A DNA stretch of 64,000 nucleotides from Cohnella sp. OV330 (GCF_900112065.1 NZ_FOKE01000014.1:186001-250000), one strand, 5' to 3'; positions 26,737 to 36,280 are shown, counted from the first letter of the stretch. Translations and numbers: made by a program. The notes: generated by a model not told the origin, from the letters alone.

Positions 26737-28287
26737 CTACGAGACCTTCGAATCGTGCTTGCCGAAGCGCACCGAAAAAACGAAAACCGTGCCGGGTTCG
26801 CCGGACGGTTCTACGCGGATGCTTCCTTCCATGAGCTCGCACAACGTTTTGCAGATCGACAGCCCTAATCCGCTGCCGCCGTACTTGCGGGGGGTTGAGA
26901 CGTTCGCTTGCGAGAACGGCAAAAACAGCCGATCGATCTCTCCTGCAGGAATGCCGATGCCGGTATCCTTCACGACGAACTCTAGCGCGATCCGGTCGTT
27001 GGTCTCTTCGAGCAGGCCCACCCGGATGCCGATACCGCCCTTCTCCGTGAATTTCACAGCATTGCCGATCAAATTGATGAGAACTTGCTGCAGACGATTC
27101 CGGTCCCCTCGAAGAAGTTTGGGAACGTCAGGCTCGAGGGCAACCGTATATGCGAGCCGTTTTTCTCGTATTTGGGCCGTGAACAGCTCCCCGACTTGAG
27201 CCAGACAGTCCCCCAGCAAAAAGAGCTCATGTTCCAGCTCCATTCGGCCGGCTTCGATGCGGGACAAATCCAGGACGTCGTTGACGATTTGCATAAGCGT
27301 ATTCCCGCTATTAACCATGACCTCGGCCAGCTCGGATTGTTCGGACGTCAGACCGGATTCCCGCAGCAGATCGAGCACGCCGATGACGCCGTTCAGCGGC
27401 GTGCGAACCTCGTGGCTCATATACGTTAAAAATTCCATTCTCGCCTGGGAAGTACGCTCGGCCGCTTCCTTCGCCTCGATCAACGACCGCTCCGCTTGTT
27501 TGCGGCTCGTTATATCCCGCACGGTGCAAGCTAGAAGGCCGGATTCGTCGGCGTCGCTGCCCCATTGTATCTCAGCCGGAAAGGATGTGCCGTTCTTGCG
27601 ACGCGTCTCTACCCCCAGCAGCTTGCCTAACGGAGGAGCCAAAGGTTCGTCGGCGCCAACGGCGGAGGGGAGGAGCAGCGATACGTTCAGGCCGTTCAGT
27701 TCCCCTTTGTCGTACCCGAACATGCGCGCGGAAGCGGGATTCGCTTCGAGAATGACGCCCGACGCATCAAGCACCAGCATGGCATCGATCGAGGTATCCG
27801 TCACGACGCGCGCCTGCGATTCTGGCTTCGCAGGCTGCTCGCCGGCACGCGCGATCTGCCGGTTCATGCGCTCAAGCTCCATCGCACTCCTTTTTTTTCG
27901 GGCATCGTGCAGACTTACCAAGCCCTGAATCTTGGCTTTGAGCTCATTCGGAATGATCGGCTTCATGAAAAAATCGATGGCGCCCAAGGAGCAGCCTGTC
28001 GCAAAACCGCCGGCATCCGCGGGTCCGGAGATGAAGACGACCGGAATATGTTCAAGGCTGCTATTGGACTTCATATTGTCGGCCGCCTCGCCGCCATTCA
28101 TCCCGGACATTTGAACGTCAATCAGGACGACGGCGATCTCCTCGCGCAGCAAACATCGCAACGCCTCGGTCCAGGAGCGTGCGCGGACGAAACGGTACGT
28201 TTCCCCGTCGAGAGCGGCTTCGATCGCATGCGAATGCTCCGATTGGCCGCCGACGACCAGAATGTTCGCGAAAGAATCCCTTTCCAC
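26737..28287 (-). CDS. Soluble hybrid kinase: degenerate receiver, PAS, histidine kinase
   Basis: About 516 aa without membrane segments. Domains: receiver-like (about 8-120), PAS (about 160-265; SIDAMLVLDASGVILEANPA), HisKA with LTYMSHEVRTPLNG (His292), and HATPase_c with N-box (LINLIGNAVKFTEKGG), DTGIGIP and GGSGLGLSICKTL. In the receiver the usual acidic pair is replaced by Gly-Gly (ILVVGGQSEH), although the acceptor Asp57 (VVLIDVQM) and Lys (FFMKPI) remain. Mg binding and phosphorylation there are doubtful. The GTG start at 28287 is behind GGAGGGG. No cognate regulator gene is adjacent (orphan). Confidence 0.9.
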   Translation of the reverse strand: MERDSFANILVVGGQSEHSHAIEAALDGETYRFVRARSWTEALRCLLREEIAVVLIDVQMSGMNGGEAADNMKSNSSLEHIPVVFISGPADAGGFATGCSLGAIDFFMKPIIPNELKAKIQGLVSLHDARKKRSAMELERMNRQIARAGEQPAKPESQARVVTDTSIDAMLVLDASGVILEANPASARMFGYDKGELNGLNVSLLLPSAVGADEPLAPPLGKLLGVETRRKNGTSFPAEIQWGSDADESGLLACTVRDITSRKQAERSLIEAKEAAERTSQARMEFLTYMSHEVRTPLNGVIGVLDLLRESGLTSEQSELAEVMVNSGNTLMQIVNDVLDLSRIEAGRMELEHELFLLGDCLAQVGELFTAQIREKRLAYTVALEPDVPKLLRGDRNRLQQVLINLIGNAVKFTEKGGIGIRVGLLEETNDRIALEFVVKDTGIGIPAGEIDRLFLPFSQANVSTPRKYGGSGLGLSICKTLCELMEGSIRVEPSGEPGTVFVFSVRFGKHDSKVS

Positions 28288-28738
28288 CTGTTCCCCTCCC
28301 CTGCTATGTATTGGATATTCCATTTGTACGAATGCCGCTCTCCTTCATCCTTGGGGCGATAGACGGCTCAAGTGCTTATTTTGAAGGTGCGTGTTAGCGC
28401 CTTTGTAGAATTAATTCCCATCTCCATATTATACGGGGTTAAGAATATAGGTTCAATGCGATATTTATTTAAGATCGAAAAGAATTGTGTAATTAATATT
28501 TACCTATCATTAAGGAGAACGAGTGTTATCCGGCAAAACGCCGCCCTCGTCGATATAACCCCTTTAACCTATAAAAATTCGTAAAAAAACGCTTCCCATG
28601 AAACGCATGGCAAGCATTTTATCGATTACCCATCTATAACCAGTTCAATACGACGACAGCGGGCAGTTGCTCGTACAGCGCCTTCGTTCATAATGCCGTT
28701 CTTGCGGAATGGCACGGCAGACAACATAAGGAGAGCGC
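28288..28738. other. AT-rich intergenic region with terminator
   Basis: No gene is supported; short frames lack start sites and composition typical of the neighbours. It contains the hairpin at 28587-28620. Confidence 0.5.
28587..28620 (-). terminator. Terminator downstream of the 28739 remnant
   Basis: On the minus strand a GCTTGCCAT/ATGGGAAGC stem around GCGTTTC is followed by TTTTTTT. The loop and right arm match the hairpin at 24478-24515 almost exactly. Confidence 0.65.
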
Positions 28739-29110
28739 TCATGGCAAAAACCGCGGCTGACGCTGCTTCGCGTCCCGGAAAGTCACCCGCCAGAACGGAC
28801 TCAGCAGCAGGAGCCAGCTGGCCGCAATCGTCGTCGGCACGCCGGTGTAGTAGGCATGCCGCCCGTCCCTGTCCCCGCGTATCACGAAGCGCTGCAGGTG
28901 GCGGACGAGCTGGTTAAATACGTCCGTATCCTGCTCTTCCAGCTCCAGCCTGCCGTGGCCTTGGGCGACAACCATAACCCTGTCGATGTCGAACGTGTCC
29001 TTCTCGGCCGTGATGACCGGCAAGTACGGGTCCTTGCCTTCCGCTCTCATCCTGCGATAAAAATCAAACCAATACGCCGGAACGATATAAGGAGAATCGG
29101 TTGTTATATA
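28739..29110 (-). pseudogene. Unrecognised coding remnant
   Basis: The minus strand has a protein-like stretch from about 29110 to 28770, reading IYITTDSPYIVPAYWFDFYR, then EGKDPYLPVITAEKDTFDID, VVAQGHGRLELEEQDTDVFN and YYTGVPTTIAASWLLLLSPF. Residue use looks like genuine protein, but there is no convincing start upstream and the last 15 codons look out of frame. I do not recognise the family. It is followed by a good terminator at 28587-28620, which supports a former gene end. Confidence 0.4.
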
Positions 29111-29407
29111 GATTCTATTATTTTCCGAAATTCACAACATCTCACCACATTACTTATGTCTCTTACGGGGTCTGCGCGATTTTACTTTTTCTATGAATGG
29201 CATCTCTTTTCCCCACCCTTTCGCGATTGCAAGCGCGATCCGCAAGTACGATAATAGAGACGATGTTTTCACCATGCCGCGGTTCTTCATCATGCGCCTT
29301 GATGCCAGCCCCCGCTCCATGCTTGCCCTCTTCCCTCGTTGACACGAATAACTGTATAGAAACTTTTTTCAAAAAACAACCCAATGTTTGGGAGAAGGTG
29401 TACAGGT
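29111..29407. other. Spacer before the AraC gene
   Basis: Nothing recognisable apart from the AraC Shine-Dalgarno at its right end and AT-rich promoter-like sequence near 29100-29140. Confidence 0.4.
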
Positions 29408-30232
29408 ATGACATTCTACGATGTACTGCTAGAGCACCAGTTCGTTTACGAGAGGAAGACGAATCAGGATTATCCGAAAGCATTCGACTCGCATCTGGGG
29501 TACGAGATCGTATGGGTGACGAGCGGCGTACTGGAAGTCGTTCTGAAGAACCATCTGTATCGCGTCGAACCCGGCCATATTCTTGTTTTCAACGCCTTGA
29601 CGATGCATAAGTTTCATGTGCTGGAGCCGCCGTACGAGCGTCATCTGATTCACTTTCTGCCCAGTATCGTTCCGGAAGGCGCGCACGCCTTGCTGGAACC
29701 GCTCGAGCGGCTGGCATATCCGAATCATTTGCTGGACTTGCCGGGCGAGCAGGAGCGGCTCGCGGGGTTGTTCGGCCGGATCGGCCGCGAGTACGGGGCC
29801 GACGAGTGGCAGCGAAAAGCCGCGCTGCAGCTTTATTTGCAGGAGCTGATCCTGCTGATTTCCCGGCAGCTTCGCAAGTCTCCCGGGCCGCGGCAGGCCG
29901 CCGCGCCGCAGACTGCACGCGATAAGCTGGTCGGTCAAATCCTGCAGCTGCTCCACGAGCGATACCGGGAACCGCTTTCCCTTGATCTCATGGCGGAGGC
30001 GCTGCACGTCAGCAAATATTATTTGTGCCACTTCTTCAAACGGGAGATGGGCACGACGGTGCAAGCGTACATGAAGCAAATACGCGTCAATGAAGCCAAG
30101 TCGCTGCTGCTGCACACGGCGTACCCGATTCACCTGATCAGCGATCAGGTCGGCTTCCAGACGTCGTCGCATTTCATCCGCAGCTTTAAGGAGCTGACCG
30201 GCTTTACGCCGGAGCAATTCCGGCGGCGGTAG
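29408..30232 (+). CDS. AraC family transcriptional regulator
   Basis: 274 aa. The cupin-like sensor half (SHLGYEIVWVTSGVLEVVL, YRVEPGHILVFNALTMHKF) is followed by an AraC double HTH from about residue 175 (LDLMAEALHVSKYYLCHFFK; second HTH IHLISDQVGFQTSSHFIRSF). I preferred the ATG at 29408, eight bases after GAAGGTG, to 29384. It is cotranscribed in direction with the GH88/105 remnant and the 612-aa protein and is probably their local activator. Confidence 0.92.
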   Translation: MTFYDVLLEHQFVYERKTNQDYPKAFDSHLGYEIVWVTSGVLEVVLKNHLYRVEPGHILVFNALTMHKFHVLEPPYERHLIHFLPSIVPEGAHALLEPLERLAYPNHLLDLPGEQERLAGLFGRIGREYGADEWQRKAALQLYLQELILLISRQLRKSPGPRQAAAPQTARDKLVGQILQLLHERYREPLSLDLMAEALHVSKYYLCHFFKREMGTTVQAYMKQIRVNEAKSLLLHTAYPIHLISDQVGFQTSSHFIRSFKELTGFTPEQFRRR

Positions 30233-30341
30233 ACGACACAGCAATCCTGGACGATGAACGCCGCAACGGCGGATGACCGTAAGCGCGCTTGCTCCGATAC
30301 AATGGAAGCGATATTACCGACGATCCGGAGGGCGCGCTGCT

Positions 30342-30655
30342 ATGACGTTATCTGATTCTACACTATCGATGTTGGCTAACCGCGTATTTACGTTTATGAT
30401 CGCCGATCAAAGCGAACAAGCCGACAAAGTCATCCGCAATGCAGCAAATTGCCATGCCGGCGATTGGGGCATGGATATTCATCATTGGGACTGGAACCCT
30501 GGCGTCGGTCTGATCGCCATGTCGGGCTATTACGACGCCAGTCGCGAAGAGAAAGCGCATGCTTACTTGCTGGAATGGGTGCGAAACAACCATGAGCTGT
30601 CTGCTATGCGCCCCTTTACGGTCAAGGGCTAACCCTTATGCTGCTTGCCGAATTG
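30342..30655 (+). pseudogene. 5' remnant of an unsaturated glucuronyl/galacturonyl hydrolase (GH88/GH105)
   Basis: The first 85 codons (LANRVFTFMIADQSEQADKV, HAGDWGMDIHHWDWNPGVGL, AYLLEWVRNN) carry the N-terminal pattern of GH88/105 enzymes, normally 350-380 aa. These remove unsaturated uronic acids left by pectin lyases. The frame stops at 30632; a +1 shift allows a family-like continuation (APLYGQGLTLMLLAELMQ) until 30655, then homology ends. So it is both frameshifted and truncated. ATG 30342 has GGAGG ten bases upstream. It lies between the AraC gene and the 612-aa gene. Confidence 0.75.
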
Positions 30656-30677
30656 ATGCAGGAAAGGAGTTAAAGCC

Positions 30678-32516
30678 ATGTCCACCGACGCCACGCTGCG
30701 CAAGCAAGCTTATCTGGCCGCTTCCGCCAAGGACGATCATGCCGATGACCGCTACAAGGTGGCGACTTCCGCCATTAGTCGGCTCGTCTTTGGACTCCCT
30801 GTGGACGAAGAGGCGTTCGTCCGTATGCTGGAGACGATCGATCGGCGCGAAGATTGCAGCGATTTTACCATGAATGTGATCTTGCGGATGCTGGTTTTAT
30901 ACGGCGACAGCCCGTTGCTCAGCGAGGCGCTGCTCCAGCGTATTCGGTCCACCGTTACCGGATTCGAATATTGGTACGACGCCAAGCGGAGCGAGTTTTC
31001 CGGATCGCAAGTTTTCGTAACGGAAAACCACGTCATGCTGTACCGAACATGTCAGCTGCTCGCAGCTCAGCTCTACCCGGACGTTTGGTTTGCGGCGCAT
31101 GATCGGTACGGACATGAATTGTTACAGCCGGCGGCCGCCTTTATTGCCGATTGGATTCGGGTGAAGGCGTTGGTTGGATTCAGTGAATGGGATTCACATT
31201 GCTACATGTCGGAAAACTATTTGTCCGTTCTGAATGTGTACGATTTGGCCAAAGATACCGGCTTGCGCCATTCGGCCCGTCAATTGCTGGACCTGATGTC
31301 GTTCGGGATGGCGGTCAACTCCTACAAGGGCGCTTATAGCTGCACGCAGGGTCGGACGTATTCGGAATTGATCCTGGAGCCCGCCAACCAATCGACGCAG
31401 CCGCTGCAATATTTGTTGTGGGGCACGGGCGAGCATGCCGGCCATCTTCTTCACTTAAGCGCCACCGCGCTCTCCACCAGTGATTACGAGGCGCCTGCTG
31501 CCGTCATTGCCGTTGCTTTGGACGCCGCCACGATGGAAAGCCGAGAACAGCAAAGCTTCGATGTCGAGGATGGCCCGAAGCTGGGAAAAGGCGTGGCGAC
31601 CGAGGAGGATACGGCCTTCTACTGGCAGAACATGGGCTATACGCACAAGGATTTAATCCGGACCAACATCGACATGGCGCTAAAATACGGCATTCACGTC
31701 AATCACCAGCTGGAGCAGGAGGCCGCCTATTTCGCAAAGTGCGCGGCGGCGGGCATCGAGCCGAAGCCTTGCCGGGGCAGCACGTACTTAAGCCGCGTCA
31801 ACAAAATCACCCGCCGCACAAGCGATTATATGCTTAGCTGCGCGCAAGATTTTCGAAAAGGAGAAAACGGGTTCCAGCAGCACATATGGCAAGCTTCGCT
31901 GGACGGAGGCGTGGTCGCGTTCACGAATCATCCTGGAACGGAAAGCGTTCGGACCGGCCGGCCCGACTTGTGGACGGGCAACGACGTGATGCCGCGTTCG
32001 ATCCAATATGGATCGACGGTCATCTCCATCTATCGGCTGCCTTCCGATGTGCGGTTGCCGTACACGCATGCCTTCTTCCCCAAGCGCCGGTTCGATGAAG
32101 TGCTGGAGCTCGGCGGTTGGCTGTTCGGCCGAAAAGGGGACGGTTATGTAGCGCTATACTCCCAACGCGGTTATTATTGGACGGAACGTTTGCCCGAAGA
32201 AGAGGCGCGGTGCGACGCGTTGGATAATGTATGGCTGTGCCGGGTGGGGCGCCTGGCGGAGGACGGCCCCTTTGAGAAGTTCATGGAACGGCTACAGCGG
32301 AGTCGGTTGATGGTGGATGCCCGGCCCGCCGTGACGTGGCAGGATCCGGCCTACGGAGAAATCGCTTTCGGTTGGGAAGGCCCACTGGAAGTGAACGGCA
32401 ACGCAATTCCGATCGACAATTATCCGCGGTTCGACAATCCGTATTGCCAAGCAGCGCGGTACAGCGGGACGTACGCGATCCGCGCGGACGGGCATGAGAC
32501 GACGTTGCGATTTTGA
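30678..32516 (+). CDS. Unrecognised 612-aa protein, probable carbohydrate-active enzyme
   Basis: A real gene: GGAAAGGAG before the ATG, long frame, normal composition. No signal peptide or membrane segment. The N-terminal 380 residues are helix-rich with many Trp/Tyr and a VTENHVMLYRTCQLLA helix, like an (alpha/alpha) toroid. The last 230 residues look like beta-sandwich (GSTVISIYRLPSDVRLPYTH, FGRKGDGYVALYSQRGYYW, then TWQDPAYGEIAFGWEGP). The two-part plan recalls polysaccharide lyases and heparinase-like proteins, but I cannot name a family. Neighbours (GH88/105 remnant, AraC, convergent GH127) support a role in pectic or arabinogalactan side-chain degradation. Confidence 0.85.
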   Translation: MSTDATLRKQAYLAASAKDDHADDRYKVATSAISRLVFGLPVDEEAFVRMLETIDRREDCSDFTMNVILRMLVLYGDSPLLSEALLQRIRSTVTGFEYWYDAKRSEFSGSQVFVTENHVMLYRTCQLLAAQLYPDVWFAAHDRYGHELLQPAAAFIADWIRVKALVGFSEWDSHCYMSENYLSVLNVYDLAKDTGLRHSARQLLDLMSFGMAVNSYKGAYSCTQGRTYSELILEPANQSTQPLQYLLWGTGEHAGHLLHLSATALSTSDYEAPAAVIAVALDAATMESREQQSFDVEDGPKLGKGVATEEDTAFYWQNMGYTHKDLIRTNIDMALKYGIHVNHQLEQEAAYFAKCAAAGIEPKPCRGSTYLSRVNKITRRTSDYMLSCAQDFRKGENGFQQHIWQASLDGGVVAFTNHPGTESVRTGRPDLWTGNDVMPRSIQYGSTVISIYRLPSDVRLPYTHAFFPKRRFDEVLELGGWLFGRKGDGYVALYSQRGYYWTERLPEEEARCDALDNVWLCRVGRLAEDGPFEKFMERLQRSRLMVDARPAVTWQDPAYGEIAFGWEGPLEVNGNAIPIDNYPRFDNPYCQAARYSGTYAIRADGHETTLRF

Positions 32517-32633
32517 ATCGAAGGTTCATGGCTAATCAATCCGAATATTTGGTCCATTTTGAAAGGTGAGCCTATGCATAATTATTCATTGCCTATTTTT
32601 GTTTCGACCAACCCAGGTTTTAGATGCAAAAAC

Positions 32634-32657
32634 GCCTCGATCAATGCTGATCGAGGC
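32634..32657 (-). terminator. Terminator after the GH127 gene
   Basis: A perfect 10-bp stem GCCTCGATCA/TGATCGAGGC with a 4-base loop, followed on the minus strand by GTTTTTG; 80 bp past the GH127 stop. It probably serves the convergent 612-aa gene as well. Confidence 0.75.
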
Positions 32658-32737
32658 TGAGTTACGACCTTAGTAGCCCTATGCTGCTTATTGACTCATA
32701 CTGCGCCGCGCTGCTCTCTCAGGTACGACTCATCCGG

Positions 32738-34555
32738 CTAATGGAAATAGAGACGCTGATTTCTCGCTTCGCGAATCCACACCTGCATAAATCCGCCCTC
32801 CCGATTATCCCAGGCGTAGTAAGGAATTAGCATGCACGGTCTCCCCGTCTCTTCATTGACGGTCAGAACGGTTACGCCGCCTAGCAGATCGGAACGATAA
32901 CTTGCATGAAACGGTTCATTGGCGGAGAGGGCGAAGGCGTCGTAGGTCAAATCCGGATTGTCGACTTGCTCCGCGCAATAAACGACGGGGCCGCGCTGAA
33001 CGGCGATTCGGCCACGATCGGCTTCGACCTCCGCCCTGGCGCGCACGATCGCCACAGGCATATCCAGTTCAAGCGCGACGGAATCCCCCGGCGACCATTC
33101 GCGGTCCAGCACAAGGTATCCCCGGTCCGACAGCGCTTCGGTACCCGAGAGGCTTCTGCCGCCTATCTTCAGCCTATAGCCACTGCACCAGCCCGGTACG
33201 CGCAATCGTATGACGAATGTGCCCGTCCGTTCGGGATTCACTTCAAGCTCGATCCTGCCGTCCCACGGGTACTTCGTCGTTTGCTTCAGCTTCACGGCAA
33301 GCCCGCCTGCGACCTCGAATTCCGCTTCGCCATTCATGTACTGATTGACGGCGAGCCCGTCCTCCGTCCTCGCGTACGCGTACTGGCCGATGGAAGGCAA
33401 ATACCGCACCAGATTGGTCGGGCAGCAGGACGTGCCGAACCATTCGACGCGATGATGGCCGCCATCCGACGCCAGCGGATTGACGTAGAAAAACTTGTCG
33501 CCGGACAGCGATATCCCCGCTAAAGCGCCGTTGTACATTTCCCGCTCCACCACGTCGGCATACTTGGCATCGCCGAACAGCAGGTTCATCCGATGGTTCC
33601 AGAATGCCATGGCGATCGCGGCGCAAGTCTCGCAATAGGCCGTCTCGTTCGGAAGATCGTAATCGCGGGTAAAGCCTTCATTATGCCGCGAAGGCCCGAT
33701 TCCTCCCGTCACGTACATATTGCGATCCACCGTATGCGCCCATACGCGATGCAGGGCATCGACGTAGGCGGAATCGCCGGAAGCCAGCACGACGTCCGCC
33801 ATTGCCGAATAGAGATACATGGCGCGTACGGCGTGCCCGGTCACCTTCTCGATGTCCCGAACCGGAACGTCGTCCTGGCAGTACGCCGGTCCCCATTCTT
33901 CTTTGTCCCAGATCTCGCCTTGGCCATGGCCGCGGCCGCGTTCCTCCAGCAGCCATAGGGCGAGCTTCCAATAACGCGCCTCTTGGGTGGCGCGGTACAG
34001 CTTGACGAGCGCCAGCTCGATCTCCTCATGCCCTTCCACCCAATGGCGCTTGCCGGGGCCGAATAGGCGATCGTAATGGTCGGCCAACCGGCAGGCGACA
34101 TCGAGCAGCTTGCGCTTGCCCGTCGCTTCGAAGTAAGCGACCGCCGCCTCGATCAGATGACCGCCGTTGTACATTTCGTGTTTTTCCATATCCGTCCACT
34201 TGCGCTCGGGCGCGACCAACGTAAAGTAGGTGCACAAATAGCCGTCCGGCTCCTGAGCGCCGGCGATGAGCTCGATGATTCGGTCGACTTCCGCCTCCAA
34301 CGCCGGATCCCGATCCGACATCAGCAGATAGGCTGCGCCCTCCAGCACCTTGTACACATCGGAGTCGTTAAAGTAGATGCCTTCGAATTCGCCCTCCGTC
34401 AGGCCGGCGGCCTTGGCGAAGTTGGCGATGCGCCCGGTTTTCTCGCATTGGTCGAGACAGGCTTTGATCGTGACTCGGCTCAGGGTGTCGAGACGCGGAC
34501 GCCAGAATGCATCGTCGATTTTTACCTTCGTAAAGGGAATGCTCTGCCAATTCAT
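32738..34555 (-). CDS. Beta-L-arabinofuranosidase, GH127
   Basis: 605 aa, cytoplasmic. GH127 enzymes release L-arabinofuranose from beta-linkages using a Zn-coordinated Cys nucleophile. All key positions are visible: acid/base Glu293 (RHNEGF), Zn ligands Glu309 and Cys311 (CETC), Cys377 nucleophile or ligand and Cys378 (TSCCPTN). The conserved TGGIG loop precedes them. The N-terminus has the family opening IDDAFWRPRL. ATG 34555 follows the permease stop closely and ends the operon. This is a closer match to characterised GH127 than the DUF1680 protein at 6934. Confidence 0.93.
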   Translation of the reverse strand: MNWQSIPFTKVKIDDAFWRPRLDTLSRVTIKACLDQCEKTGRIANFAKAAGLTEGEFEGIYFNDSDVYKVLEGAAYLLMSDRDPALEAEVDRIIELIAGAQEPDGYLCTYFTLVAPERKWTDMEKHEMYNGGHLIEAAVAYFEATGKRKLLDVACRLADHYDRLFGPGKRHWVEGHEEIELALVKLYRATQEARYWKLALWLLEERGRGHGQGEIWDKEEWGPAYCQDDVPVRDIEKVTGHAVRAMYLYSAMADVVLASGDSAYVDALHRVWAHTVDRNMYVTGGIGPSRHNEGFTRDYDLPNETAYCETCAAIAMAFWNHRMNLLFGDAKYADVVEREMYNGALAGISLSGDKFFYVNPLASDGGHHRVEWFGTSCCPTNLVRYLPSIGQYAYARTEDGLAVNQYMNGEAEFEVAGGLAVKLKQTTKYPWDGRIELEVNPERTGTFVIRLRVPGWCSGYRLKIGGRSLSGTEALSDRGYLVLDREWSPGDSVALELDMPVAIVRARAEVEADRGRIAVQRGPVVYCAEQVDNPDLTYDAFALSANEPFHASYRSDLLGGVTVLTVNEETGRPCMLIPYYAWDNREGGFMQVWIREARNQRLYFH

Positions 34556-34565
34556 CAACGGGGCT

Positions 34566-35396
34566 TCATCCTTTCAAACCAGTCAGCGTAATCCCTTCGA
34601 GGAAATAGCGCTGTCCCACCAGGAATACGACGACGCAGGGCAGCACGACGGCCGCCGAAGCCGCCATGAGCAGATCCCATTGCGCGTTATAGGTGCCTTG
34701 AAACATCTGCAGGCCAAGCGCCAGCGTAAAGAGCCGGTCGCTTTTTAAATAAATGAGCGGTCCCATGAAGTCGTTCCACGTGCCGAGGAAACTGAACAAG
34801 GAGACCACGATCAGCACGGAACGGCTAAGCGGCATGATAATCCTGGCATAGATTTGAAAATACGTAGCTCCGTCCACGAAAGCCGCCTCGTCGAAATCCT
34901 TCGGGATGGTGAGATAAAATTGACGAAGCAGGAAGATATTGAAGATGCCGCCGCCGAAAAAAGACGGCACGACGAGCGGGTAATACGTGTCGTAGAAGCC
35001 GATCGTCTTCCATCCGAGGAAGCTGGGAATCAGGGTGACGGCCGCCGGCAGCATCATGCTGGACATCAGGATGCCGAATACGGCGTCCCTTCCTTTCCAC
35101 CGGATCCGCGAAAATCCGAACGCCGCGATGCTGCTCGTCGCGACCGTGCCGACAAGCACGCCGACCACGATGATGAACGTATTGGCGAAGAACGTGCCGA
35201 ACGGCAAAACCGTCAGCGCCCGATGGAAATTGTCCCAGTGGAAGGGCTTAGGAATCCACTGCGGCGGCATGGTGAAGATTTGGGACAAATCCATGAGCGA
35301 GCTTCGCACCAGCCATACGAACGGGATGATAAACAGGGCGGAGATCGCGAAAAGGGCGATATAACCCCATGTCAGCGCAAGCTTCGATTGCCTCAC
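34566..35396 (-). CDS. Carbohydrate ABC transporter permease, MalG-like (CUT1)
   Basis: 276 aa with six membrane segments (WGYIALFAISALFIIPFVWL first). The EAA loop is FDEAAFVDGATYFQIYARII. The start is the GTG at 35396, overlapping the TGA of the preceding permease as GTGA, with GGGGGAG upstream. A longer frame to 35486 would overlap that gene by 94 bp without a ribosome site. Second permease of the UgpAE/MalFG-type importer. Confidence 0.93.
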   Translation of the reverse strand: MRQSKLALTWGYIALFAISALFIIPFVWLVRSSLMDLSQIFTMPPQWIPKPFHWDNFHRALTVLPFGTFFANTFIIVVGVLVGTVATSSIAAFGFSRIRWKGRDAVFGILMSSMMLPAAVTLIPSFLGWKTIGFYDTYYPLVVPSFFGGGIFNIFLLRQFYLTIPKDFDEAAFVDGATYFQIYARIIMPLSRSVLIVVSLFSFLGTWNDFMGPLIYLKSDRLFTLALGLQMFQGTYNAQWDLLMAASAAVVLPCVVVFLVGQRYFLEGITLTGLKG

Positions 35397-36280
35397 GCAC
35401 GCTCCCCCCCTTCGTAATACACCCAGGACTTCGAGGTCCTGAACACGATAAAGGTAAAAAACAGGATAATGAGGAACAACACCCAAGCCAGCGCGGACGC
35501 ATACCCCATCTCGGTATCCCGGAAAGCCGTTCTCCAGAGGTAGAACACGTAAAACAAGCTCCGGTTATTCGGTCCGCCCTGCGTCAAGATGTAAGCCTCG
35601 TTGAACACCTGGAAGGAGCCGATGATCGCCATAATAGTGTTGAAGAAGATGGTCGGCGTGACCATCGGCAGCGTAATATGGCGCAGCTTGCTGTACCAAC
35701 CGCCCCCGTCCACCTCGATCGCCTCGTAGTACTGCTTGGGAATGCCCGACAGCCCCGCGAGAAATATAATAACCGTGCCGCCTATCCCCCAGAGCGTGGT
35801 AAGCACGACGGACGGGATGACGCTGTTCTCCGAATACAGCCAATTGCTGGTCGGCAGATGCAGCCATCGGAGCGCGGAATTGATCAGGCCCAGATCGGGA
35901 TTGAGCAGCCACATCCAGATCATCGCCGAGGCGACCGCCGGCACGATGCTGGGCAGGTAGATGATCGTACGGAATACGGCTCTTCCTTTGACATTCATAT
36001 TTAGAAGCAGGGCGACGACGAAGGAAATGATAATGACGGCAGGAACCCGCAGAAGGACAAAGTAGAACGTAATGCCCAGCGACTTGTAGAAGAGGTCGTC
36101 TTCGCCCGAGAACAGCCGGGCATAATTATCGAATCCGACGAACGAGGCGTGCGCCTTGAAGACGTTATAATCCGTCAGGCTGAGCGCCAAGCTGGCGATC
36201 ATGGGACCTAACGTGAAGATGAGGAACCCCAGGATGGCCGGCGATGTGAACAGCAGCCCGTAGAACAGTCCTTTTCTCAT
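35393..36280 (-). CDS. Carbohydrate ABC transporter permease, MalF/UgpA-like (CUT1)
   Basis: 295 aa, six membrane segments. Opening MRKGLFYGLLFTSPAILGFL, with the typical loop YFVLLRVPAVIIISFVVAL and the coupling loop YYEAIEVDGGGWYSKLRHIT. ATG 36280 has GGAGGT ahead. It is 34 bp downstream of the binding-protein gene and overlaps the next permease by 4 bp. Confidence 0.94.
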   Translation of the reverse strand: MRKGLFYGLLFTSPAILGFLIFTLGPMIASLALSLTDYNVFKAHASFVGFDNYARLFSGEDDLFYKSLGITFYFVLLRVPAVIIISFVVALLLNMNVKGRAVFRTIIYLPSIVPAVASAMIWMWLLNPDLGLINSALRWLHLPTSNWLYSENSVIPSVVLTTLWGIGGTVIIFLAGLSGIPKQYYEAIEVDGGGWYSKLRHITLPMVTPTIFFNTIMAIIGSFQVFNEAYILTQGGPNNRSLFYVFYLWRTAFRDTEMGYASALAWVLFLIILFFTFIVFRTSKSWVYYEGGERA

